Shown here: piece by piece, positions 50,209-56,853 of the stretch | Position numbering within the stretch: position 1 is the first letter of the stretch | Layout of the letters: every line of letters starts with the position of its first letter | Source of the DNA: Streptococcus sanguinis | Lineage (GTDB): Bacteria > Bacillota > Bacilli > Lactobacillales > Streptococcaceae | Direction of reading: 5' to 3' | Assembly (NCBI RefSeq): GCF_003943735.1 | Contig: NZ_RJMV01000010.1 | Span: forward strand, 1-56,853 | Length of the DNA: 56,853 bases | Notes under the pieces: model-generated | The model's input: only the letters and a program-made list of their open reading frames with translations | What the model was told of the DNA's origin: nothing | Databases searched by the model: none | Translations under genes and position numbers: made by a program

Positions 50209-52401
50209 TTACAATTCAACCTTAGCAACAACTGTCTTAGCAGATGCTTGACCAAGTTTTTCTACTGTCACAGACTTGATGGCTGCTGCATTGGTGAAGA
50301 CTACGATTGTTGAAGTTTCACGTCCTGCTTCCTTGATTGCTTCCAAGTCAGCCGTTACAAGAAGATCTCCAGCTGCAACTTTTTGACCTTCTGAAACATG
50401 AACTTCGAATGGTTTACCTTCAAGGCTAACAGTTTCCAAGCCAATGTGTACCAAGACTTCCAGGCCATTATCTGTCACAAGACCGATAGCATGCTTGCTA
50501 GGGAAGACGCTAGTTACTGTACCAGCAACTGGTGAATAAATCTTACCATTTTCAGGCTCAACTGCAAATCCATCACCCATCATCTTTTGTGAGAAGACTG
50601 GATCTTTAACATCTGCCAAGTCAATGACTTGACCGTCCGCAACAGTTTCAACTTCCTCAGTCACACCTTTGTAAGTAACTTCGGCAGCTGCTGATTCTGC
50701 TTTTTGGCTAGGAAGTGTTTCAGGAATCACTTCACCAGAATCCAACAAGTCTTGAATATCAGATTTGAGAACGTCAGCTTTTGGTCCGTAGATAGCTTGA
50801 ACGCCTTGACCTTTCATAACCAAGCCCATAGCGCCTTCAGCTTTCCACTGTTCTTCTGTTCCAACTTTTTCAGCATCTTTGACAGTCACACGCAGACGAG
50901 TCATACATGCATCTACATCTACGATATTAGCGCGACCACCCAGAAGGTTGATAACATTTACTGCTTGAGATGCTTCAGCAACTTTACCACCAGTTGACTC
51001 TGATGAAGATGCTTCGTCTGAACCATCTGCTGTTTCATAGTTACCGTTACGTCCTGGAGTTGCATAGTTGAACTTCTTGATCATAAAGTTAGAAATAAGG
51101 TACATCACAACACCAAAGAGGATAGTTACCCAAATGAAGTTGATGATATCCATTCCCAAGCCAGCATTGATGGCCATAGGAGTACGGGTCAAGAATTCGA
51201 TAGAACCAAATGAGTGCACACGAAGGTTTACGATGTCAGCCATTGCAAACGCAGCACCTTGTACAAATGCATAGATGATATACAGCGGTGTTGCAACGAA
51301 CATGAACATGTACTCGATTGGTTCAGTAACCCCTGTTAAGAAGGTCGCCAAAGCAGTCGCAATCATCATACCTTTGTATTTGTGCTTCTTATCAGCATCT
51401 ACATTGTGATAGATAGCTGCCGCTACCCCCATAAGGATACCGAATGAACCAATCATCTGACCAACCTTGAATCGAGCTGGATGAACTGTATCAAGCAAGT
51501 GTTGGTAAGTAGAAGGATCAGCTGATTTCGTACCAACCAAGTCAGTTACCCAAGCCAACCATAGTGGATCTTGACCAGCTACAGTTGTTCCCGCACCAGA
51601 ACCAGTAATAACGTGATAAACACCACCTAATTCTGTGTAGTTCATCGGAATGGTCAACATGTGGTGCAAACCAAATGGAAGCAAGAGACGTTCCAAAGTA
51701 CCATAGATGAATGGTGCTAAAACTGGTGCAGTATCTTGTGAGTTAGCAATCCAAATACCAAAGCTGTTGATACCTGATTGAACAACTGGCCATACGAATG
51801 ACAAAACAATTGCCACGATTACTGAGCGCAAGATAACAACGAAAGGTACAAAACGCTTACCATTGAAGAATGACAAGGCATCCGGTAATTTACGGAAATT
51901 ATAGTATTTGTTATAAGCTGTCGCTCCAACAAAACCAGCGATAATTCCGACAAAGACACCCATGTTCAGAGCTGGTGACTCCAGAACGCTGATGAAATAA
52001 TCAGAAACCTTAATAGATGCGCCAAACATTGTTTTAACTACAGCAGCCTTATCTGAGAGCATATCGCTGGTAACACCAAACATAACACCAGTGATACGGT
52101 TAATCAGGATAAAGGACAGACCTGCTGCGAAGGCACCGCCTGCGCGTTCTTTTGCCCAGCTTCCACCAATAGCCAAAGCAAAGAGGATATGCAGGTTACC
52201 GATAACCCCCCAACCAATCTGCTCTAAGACACCGCCGATAGTGACTAAAACACCTAGATTTGGATTAATCATCGGGATCGATTTACCGATACTAATCATC
52301 AGTCCTGCTGCCGGCATAACAGCAACGACCACCATCAAAGCTTTACCGAATTTTTGCCAAAATTCAAAGCTAAAAATGTTCTTGAATGAATCTTTCATCA
52401 T
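50209..52401 (-). CDS. ptsG: PTS glucose transporter EIICBA (PtsG)
   Basis: A 730-residue three-domain permease in the order C-B-A. EIIC (about 1-430) has about ten membrane segments and the glucose-family GVTEPIEYMFMFVATPLYIIYAF. EIIB carries the phospho-Cys in VDACMTRLRV (about 495). EIIA has SPVAGTVTSVFPSKHAIGLVTDNG and the phospho-His in VLVHIGLETV. An EIIB-EIIA linker (QKAESAAAEV) lies between. It imports and phosphorylates glucose. Either ATG at 52401 or 52398 can be used after AAGGAGG. Two cre-like sites surround the promoter. Confidence 0.95.
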   Translation of the reverse strand: MMKDSFKNIFSFEFWQKFGKALMVVVAVMPAAGLMISIGKSIPMINPNLGVLVTIGGVLEQIGWGVIGNLHILFALAIGGSWAKERAGGAFAAGLSFILINRITGVMFGVTSDMLSDKAAVVKTMFGASIKVSDYFISVLESPALNMGVFVGIIAGFVGATAYNKYYNFRKLPDALSFFNGKRFVPFVVILRSVIVAIVLSFVWPVVQSGINSFGIWIANSQDTAPVLAPFIYGTLERLLLPFGLHHMLTIPMNYTELGGVYHVITGSGAGTTVAGQDPLWLAWVTDLVGTKSADPSTYQHLLDTVHPARFKVGQMIGSFGILMGVAAAIYHNVDADKKHKYKGMMIATALATFLTGVTEPIEYMFMFVATPLYIIYAFVQGAAFAMADIVNLRVHSFGSIEFLTRTPMAINAGLGMDIINFIWVTILFGVVMYLISNFMIKKFNYATPGRNGNYETADGSDEASSSESTGGKVAEASQAVNVINLLGGRANIVDVDACMTRLRVTVKDAEKVGTEEQWKAEGAMGLVMKGQGVQAIYGPKADVLKSDIQDLLDSGEVIPETLPSQKAESAAAEVTYKGVTEEVETVADGQVIDLADVKDPVFSQKMMGDGFAVEPENGKIYSPVAGTVTSVFPSKHAIGLVTDNGLEVLVHIGLETVSLEGKPFEVHVSEGQKVAAGDLLVTADLEAIKEAGRETSTIVVFTNAAAIKSVTVEKLGQASAKTVVAKVEL

Positions 52402-52440
52402 TCAGACCTCCTTATATTTTTTGCAAACAAGTCCGTTTTT

Positions 52441-52496
52441 GTGAAATCGTTTGCATGTCGATACTTCTATTATAGCACGATTTTTTATTTTGTAAA
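52441..52496 (-). promoter_or_regulatory. Promoter of ptsG with a downstream cre site
   Basis: Minus-strand TTTACA (52491-52496), 16-base spacer, TATAAT (52469-52474). The cre-like ATGCAAACGATTTCAC (52441-52456) is just downstream of the start and fits the WTGNAARCGNWWWCA consensus of CcpA exactly. Confidence 0.8.
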
Positions 52497-52578
52497 GGCT
52501 TTTATAAAAATATTTTCTCTTTTTTTGCATTCCAAAGGCTAAAATCCCTTTTTACGAGACATATTTTTGCTATATTTC

Positions 52579-52595
52579 AACGAAAACGATTGCAT
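52579..52595 (-). promoter_or_regulatory. Second cre-like site upstream of the ptsG promoter
   Basis: Minus-strand ATGCAATCGTTTTCGTT, matching the cre consensus except near the end. It is about 85 bases upstream of the -35, so it could loop with the downstream site. Confidence 0.55.
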
Positions 52596-52647
52596 AGAAT
52601 AATCAGAAAGTCCGCATTATTTCTCCTATCAATACTGTAACAAGCGC

Positions 52648-52682
52648 AAAAAACTCCGTCTCCCTAAGGAGAACAGAGTTTT
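52648..52682 (-). terminator. Intrinsic terminator of ritR
   Basis: AAAACTC-CTCC / GGAG-GAGTTTT arms with a short loop and T run on the minus strand, just past the ritR stop. Confidence 0.85.
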
Positions 52683-52688
52683 GAATTT

Positions 52689-53378
52689 TTATTCTTGCAT
52701 GGCATAACCAACACCGCGAACGGTTCTGATATAGCTTGGCTGCCCTTCCACATCAATTTTACTGCGCAGATAACGAATATAAACATCTACAACGTTGGTC
52801 TCCGTTGCACTCTCGTACTTCCAGACACGCTCCAGCAGCTGCTCACGGCTCATGACCTTATTGCTGCCCATAAGGGTCACCAACAGATCGTACTCCCGCC
52901 GCGTCAGTGCGATAACTTCCTCACCACGGTAAACCGTGTGATTTTTAATATCCACTCGCAGATTCCTATAAGAGGTCGGAATTTTCAAGAGGCTGCAGTG
53001 CTGGTCGATAAAGTCACGCCCGCGGAAAATGACAGAGACACGCTCCACTAAGTCACTGATAATGAAAGGCTTGACTACGTATGAAACGGCAAAATGCTGG
53101 ATTGCTTCCTGCTGCTCTGCAATCTCTTCGCGACTAGCCAGGACGATAATGACGGACGCTGGCTTAATCAAACTCAGCTGCTGAGCAAAGTCGCTGGCAG
53201 TCATATCCTGAAGATTATAGTTGAGCAGAAGCAAGTCATAATCGGCATCTTTAGCCAGAGCTAGCCCCTCTTGACCAGTCTCAGCTAAATCTACAAGAAA
53301 GCTTTCCTTTTGCAGTTCCAAACTCACAAATCGGGCAAGATTTTTTTCATTTTCTACTAGTAAAATTCGCTTTGCCAT
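52689..53378 (-). CDS. ritR: Orphan redox-type response regulator RitR
   Basis: A 229-residue CovR-like OmpR-family protein with no adjacent kinase. The receiver lacks the phospho-acceptor: position 53 is Asn (LLLLNYNL) in place of Asp, as in pneumococcal RitR. Cys128 (FIDQHCSLL) is at the same position as the redox switch cysteine of that protein. The winged helix has TRREYDLLVTL and YIRYLRSKI. It represses iron uptake in pneumococcus and is activated by Cys oxidation. gnd lies nine bases upstream, as in other streptococci, so the two are likely co-transcribed. Confidence 0.93.
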   Translation of the reverse strand: MAKRILLVENEKNLARFVSLELQKESFLVDLAETGQEGLALAKDADYDLLLLNYNLQDMTASDFAQQLSLIKPASVIIVLASREEIAEQQEAIQHFAVSYVVKPFIISDLVERVSVIFRGRDFIDQHCSLLKIPTSYRNLRVDIKNHTVYRGEEVIALTRREYDLLVTLMGSNKVMSREQLLERVWKYESATETNVVDVYIRYLRSKIDVEGQPSYIRTVRGVGYAMQE

Positions 53379-53387
53379 AGGCCTATC

Positions 53388-54812
53388 CTATTTTTCGTCG
53401 TACCAAGAATAGTGGTAGGTACCTTCTTTGTCTTTACGGTTATATGTATGAGCACCAAAGTAATCACGCTGCGCCTGAATCAGATTAGCTGGCAGATTTT
53501 CCGCACGATAGCTATCAAAGTAAGCAATGGCACTAGAGAAGGTTGGCACTGGTACTCCTGCTTGCACAGCCAAGCTGACAACATCACGGACTGCCTGCTG
53601 ATATTTAGCCGTAATATCCATGAAGTATTCATCTAAGAGCAGGTTTGCAAGGTCAGCATCACGGCCGTATGCGTCTGTAATCTTTTGCAAGAAGCGGGCA
53701 CGGATGATACAGCCAGCACGCCAGATAGAAGCAATCTCACCGAACGGCAGATTCCAGTTGTTTTCCTTAGACGCTACACGCAATTGAGCAAAACCTTGAG
53801 CATAAGACATAATTTTTGAGAAGTACAGAGCCTGACGGATCTTTTCAATCAACTCTGCCTTGTCTCCCTCAAAGGTGAATGCAGCTGGTTTTGGCAATAC
53901 CTTGCTGGCAGCCACACGCTCATCTTTGTAGGTAGAAATGTAACGCGCAAAGACTGACTCAGTAATCAATGGCAGCGGCACACCTAAATCCAAAGAAGAT
54001 TGACTGGTCCACTTACCGGTTCCTTTATTACCAGCCGCATCCAGAATGTAGTCAACGATTGGGCCATCTTGACCTTCATCGTCCTTGCGTGTCAAGATAT
54101 CCGCTGTAATCTCAATCAGATAGCTGTCCAGCTCGCCTTTGTTCCACTCTGTGAAGATGTCAGCCATTTCACTAGCTGAAAGCCCCAGCAAGTGCTGCAT
54201 AAGGTCATAACTTTCAGCGATAAGCTGCATATCTCCATATTCAATCCCGTTATGGACCATTTTTACATAGTGTCCAGCGCCATCAGGACCGATATAGGTC
54301 ACACATGGTGCACCGTCTTCAGGAGCTTTGGCAGAGATTTCTTCCAAGACATCCGCTACCAGCTCATAAGCTTCTTTTTGACCGCCCGGCATGATAGATG
54401 GCCCTTCCAATGCGCCCTTTTCGCCACCAGAAACACCTGTACCGATGAAGTTGATACCAGAGTTAGCCAACTCTTCATTACGGCGAATGGTATCTTTGTA
54501 GAAAGTATTCCCACCGTCAATCAGGATATCACCCTTATCCAAGTGAGGAAGCAGCGCCTGAATAGTCGCATCTGTACCAGGACCAGCTTGAACCATCAGC
54601 ATAATCCGACGTGGTTTTTCAATAGAGTTTACAAAAGACTCCACATCATAGCTTGGCACAAAGTTTTTCTCAGGATGAGAAGCAACGACGTCCTCTGTCT
54701 TATTTGCTGAGCGATTATAGATGGCAACCGTATAGCCACGAGATTCGATATTTAGAGCAAGGTTACGACCCATAACAGCCATACCAACAACACCAAAATT
54801 TGCTTTAGTCAT
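53388..54812 (-). CDS. gnd: 6-phosphogluconate dehydrogenase, decarboxylating (Gnd)
   Basis: A 474-residue enzyme of normal length: N-terminal NADP site [20 protein letters not shown], substrate block [23 protein letters not shown] and [19 protein letters not shown] with the catalytic Lys, GNKGTGKWT, and the C-terminal tail [20 protein letters not shown]. It produces ribulose-5-phosphate and NADPH. Its TAA is nine bases from the ritR ATG. Confidence 0.96.
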   Translation of the reverse strand: MTKANFGVVGMAVMGRNLALNIESRGYTVAIYNRSANKTEDVVASHPEKNFVPSYDVESFVNSIEKPRRIMLMVQAGPGTDATIQALLPHLDKGDILIDGGNTFYKDTIRRNEELANSGINFIGTGVSGGEKGALEGPSIMPGGQKEAYELVADVLEEISAKAPEDGAPCVTYIGPDGAGHYVKMVHNGIEYGDMQLIAESYDLMQHLLGLSASEMADIFTEWNKGELDSYLIEITADILTRKDDEGQDGPIVDYILDAAGNKGTGKWTSQSSLDLGVPLPLITESVFARYISTYKDERVAASKVLPKPAAFTFEGDKAELIEKIRQALYFSKIMSYAQGFAQLRVASKENNWNLPFGEIASIWRAGCIIRARFLQKITDAYGRDADLANLLLDEYFMDITAKYQQAVRDVVSLAVQAGVPVPTFSSAIAYFDSYRAENLPANLIQAQRDYFGAHTYNRKDKEGTYHYSWYDEK

Positions 54813-54839
54813 TATGTTCTCCTATAGTTTGTTTGTCTT

Positions 54840-54848
54840 ATTTTATCA
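54840..54848 (-). promoter_or_regulatory. Extended -10 promoter of gnd-ritR
   Basis: Minus-strand TGATAAAAT. TAAAAT with TGA upstream, about 28 bases before the ATG. The -35 is weak. Confidence 0.55.
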
Positions 54849-54905
54849 TTTTTAAGGCTTAAAAGAAAGTATTAAGTCGGTGAGGGATGAAAGAGGAAGG
54901 GATAG

Positions 54906-54938
54906 AAAAACCAAGCTCAGATGAAACTGAACTTGGTT
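54906..54938 (-). terminator. Terminator closing the right-hand accessory block
   Basis: Minus-strand AACCAAGTTCAG / CTGAGCTTGGTT, 6-base loop, then TTTC. It stops minus-strand transcripts from the helicase block before gnd. Confidence 0.85.
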
Positions 54939-54946
54939 GAGGGAAT

Positions 54947-55078
54947 TTACAGTAAAGTAGAGACTTTCATAATAATCTCCAAATGCATAGTTGGAATGTT
55001 CTCTGGCTGAACAACATGAATATCCCAATCATTCAGATGAGTATATAGGTGATTTAACTTATAAGACTGACGTGCATA
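54947..55078 (-). pseudogene. C-terminal remnant of an unidentified protein
   Basis: 44 codons open to a TAA at 54947-54949, with no start codon. The C-terminal part reads SYKLNHLYTHLNDWDIHVV, then QPENIPTMHLEIIMKVSTLL. This looks like a genuine protein end (hydrophilic helices, no low complexity), but I do not recognise the family. It lies immediately before the strong terminator. 55079-55257 shows no gene. Confidence 0.4.
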
Positions 55079-55257
55079 CTAATAAGCTAATTGATTTACA
55101 CCATTAGGAACTAGTTAGGCTATTCAAATTTCAACTCAATTCCCCAACACCTAAGAAGAAAGCTGCAATGTTGTACTTCTCAGGACGGTTCGAACTTACA
55201 AAATTTGTCATGTAGTAACCTGCTTTCTAAAATAAAAGATATATAGCCCTATATAGT

Positions 55258-56853
55258 TTATAAAAAATATTGTTCTAATTCAAATTTTTCAATTCCTTGC
55301 TTAGAGAGTATGTACTCTCTTAAATGATGATTCGCTCTTGGATTATGAAAATCATCAAATTCTATGTTTTGAATTTGGTTATCATTTTTTAGTGTGTTAT
55401 ATAAATTTTTACTTAATCCTAATTGCGAAATTTGTAACTCTTTTATGTCATTTGTTCCAAACATAAACAAATTATACAAATCATCTGAGATAATATTAAA
55501 TTCTCTTAATGAGTTTACTAATAAACCAACTTCATAATCTACAAATTCATCATCTGTTTGGAGTTTAATAATGGCAATATTATACATATCATATTCTCTA
55601 GTTCTATAGTCATTTAAATCTATATAAACTTTTGATCTGGAATCATTATAATCATCCGACTGATACGCTTTTTCCCCAAATTGGCTACCAACATATTGCA
55701 TGAAATTTTCAGCATAATCCGAAGGAGAACTTAAAATTTTTTTCCAATATGATACTAAATTATTGACTCTAGCCTTTAGAGGGGAGTATGAACTTGGAAT
55801 AAAACCTGCATAGTAATTAATTGTAGGTTCAAATCGTAAACGTTTGACATTGTTATTCGGATGAAAATACCTATAGTCTATAGCTCTATCGGCACCTTCA
55901 TTAACAAAATTATCAAAAAACACTTCCTTAACTTTAAGCAATATTTCTTTGTAAACATTATCAGCATTATGGATAATTTCTGTCTCATTTATAATATTCT
56001 CTAATTTTATTAAACCTAACTCCGTATAATTTAATAGTTGCTGAGCTCCAGATCTCGTGAGACGAGAAATAAAACTAGGATTATCAAAATCATTAACTAT
56101 ATTACTTTCTAAAGCTAAAATTTTCTCGGAATTTTCTAAATTAGATTTATTTACTACAGAATTCTCTAATAGTGGATTTTTTACAGAATCCTTAATATTA
56201 CTTCGTAAAGATTCAACTGTTTTCTTTAATTGACCATTCCTATTTTGAGGATAGCTATCAAGTTCCACAAAGTGTACAGGAACTAAGATTTTTTTTAGTT
56301 CACCATTATTTGAAAAAATCTCATTCAATCTATTGACTCTACCAACTAAGTTTATTAGTTCATTAGTAGCCGAAAAACCTGAAATAAAGAATAAAGAGTC
56401 AATGGGCATATTCATACCAGCGAGAATAACTGAATTGGCAATTAAATGTTTAATTGAAGTATCATCTCTAAAACATTTCAGAAGATAATTCCTTATATTA
56501 TTTGGTAGTCTACCATGTAGATATAGAATTCCTTTTGATAGAAATTCAATTAGCTTAAATTTAGGATGAACTATATCCTTCAATTCTTCAATTAAATTAA
56601 CGAGTGATTTTGGTAATTCATCATACTCAGGTAATTGGTCACATAATTCTTCAGCATAATGTTCTATATAAATAGGCCTGTATAAATAATGCAAATTTTT
56701 TTATAATTTTTACTACAGTTAACAATATATTTTAAATTATTTTCCGTATTAGATAATTTAAAAAAGGAACCCAAATATTGCTCGAAGACAAACTCTTCAT
56801 TGGCATTACTAACATATCTTATATCTAAAACCTTTAAATTATTGCTAATTTTA
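55258..56853 (-). pseudogene. SF2 DEAD/DEAH helicase, C-terminal part, frameshifted (defence-type, HamB/Ski2-like)
   Basis: The frame 55258-56694 encodes 478 residues. They include a helicase C-terminal core: LSKGILYLHGRLPNNIRNYLLKCFRD, motif V LIANSVILAGMNMPIDSLFFISG and motif VI ELINLVGRVNRLNEIF, then a long AT-rich tail without recognised domains. The pattern resembles the Ski2-like helicases of antiphage systems such as Hachiman HamB. Upstream, a second frame (56853 down to the TAG at 56664-56666) reads NLKYIVNCSKNYKKICIIYTGLFI, which joins smoothly to EHYAEELCDQLPE in the first frame if two bases are removed from the TATATA at 56665-56670. The gene is therefore broken by a TA insertion. 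The ATP-binding half lies outside the window. Confidence 0.7.

Noticed and set aside
54192..54710. 172-residue plus-strand ORF inside gnd
   Set aside because: Antisense shadow; gnd is intact over this stretch.
1..56853. CRISPR array, tRNA or rRNA genes
   Set aside because: No regularly spaced repeats, cloverleaf-like sequences or rRNA-conserved segments were noticed on either strand.

Overview
The window is chromosomal DNA from a low-GC Gram-positive coccus, most likely a Streptococcus of the sanguinis/mitis group. This rests on gene content and order: ritR beside gnd and ptsG, a relP-relR-relS operon, scpA-scpB-rluB-yidD behind an XerD-like gene, nrdR-dnaB-dnaI, a murC/SNF2/der neighbourhood, and a lipoprotein-type YidC beside an acylphosphatase. 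The species call is inference; no 16S or other typing gene is present.

Layout. (1) 1-1.26 kb is a scarred junction: the 5' end of an IS30-family transposase gene, the C-terminal stub of a GH13 trehalose-6-phosphate-hydrolase-type enzyme, and an IS3-family remnant welded to it. (2) 1.28-6.33 kb is core membrane functions: a CorC/HlyC CBS protein, an AI-2E family permease, a lone ABC ATPase and a polytopic membrane protein. (3) 6.34-11.9 kb is an AT-rich accessory block: a small membrane protein, an EamA/DMT transporter with a histidine-rich tail, a SAM methyltransferase, and a TetR-regulated bacitracin-type ABC exporter. (4) 11.9-13.9 kb holds the tRNA wobble modification pair mnmL-mnmM and a small MGMT-fold protein. 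(5) 13.9-16.9 kb is a second AT-rich block: a TetR regulator divergent from a MATE exporter, with a 38-codon stump of an ABC ATPase behind the exporter. (6) 16.9-54.8 kb is mostly core chromosome. It includes riboflavin uptake under an FMN riboswitch, TrmL behind a structured leader, Trk potassium uptake, chromosome segregation (ScpAB), and cell-wall precursor genes (murI, murC, mltG). It also includes LysA, YidC, the alarmone operon relPRS, GreA, an SNF2 helicase, Der, replication restart genes with NrdR, glucose PTS, RitR and Gnd. (7) 54.9 kb to the end is a third AT-rich block with a frameshifted defence-type SF2 helicase that runs off the edge.

Functional themes. RNA modification is dense (mnmL, mnmM, trmL, a TrmH-family methylase, rluB), and two of these genes appear to be transcribed as leaderless mRNAs from near-identical extended -10 promoters. 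Stress and metabolic control is represented by relPRS, cbpB (c-di-AMP binding), ritR (redox-type orphan regulator) and two cre-like sites around the ptsG promoter. The three AT-rich blocks carry export or defence functions, each next to signs of decay or rearrangement.

The observations most worth a second look are a riboswitch-like or attenuator-like leader in front of trmL, the leaderless promoter pair with a duplicated orphan copy, and the frameshifted helicase at the right edge. No tRNA, rRNA or CRISPR array was seen.
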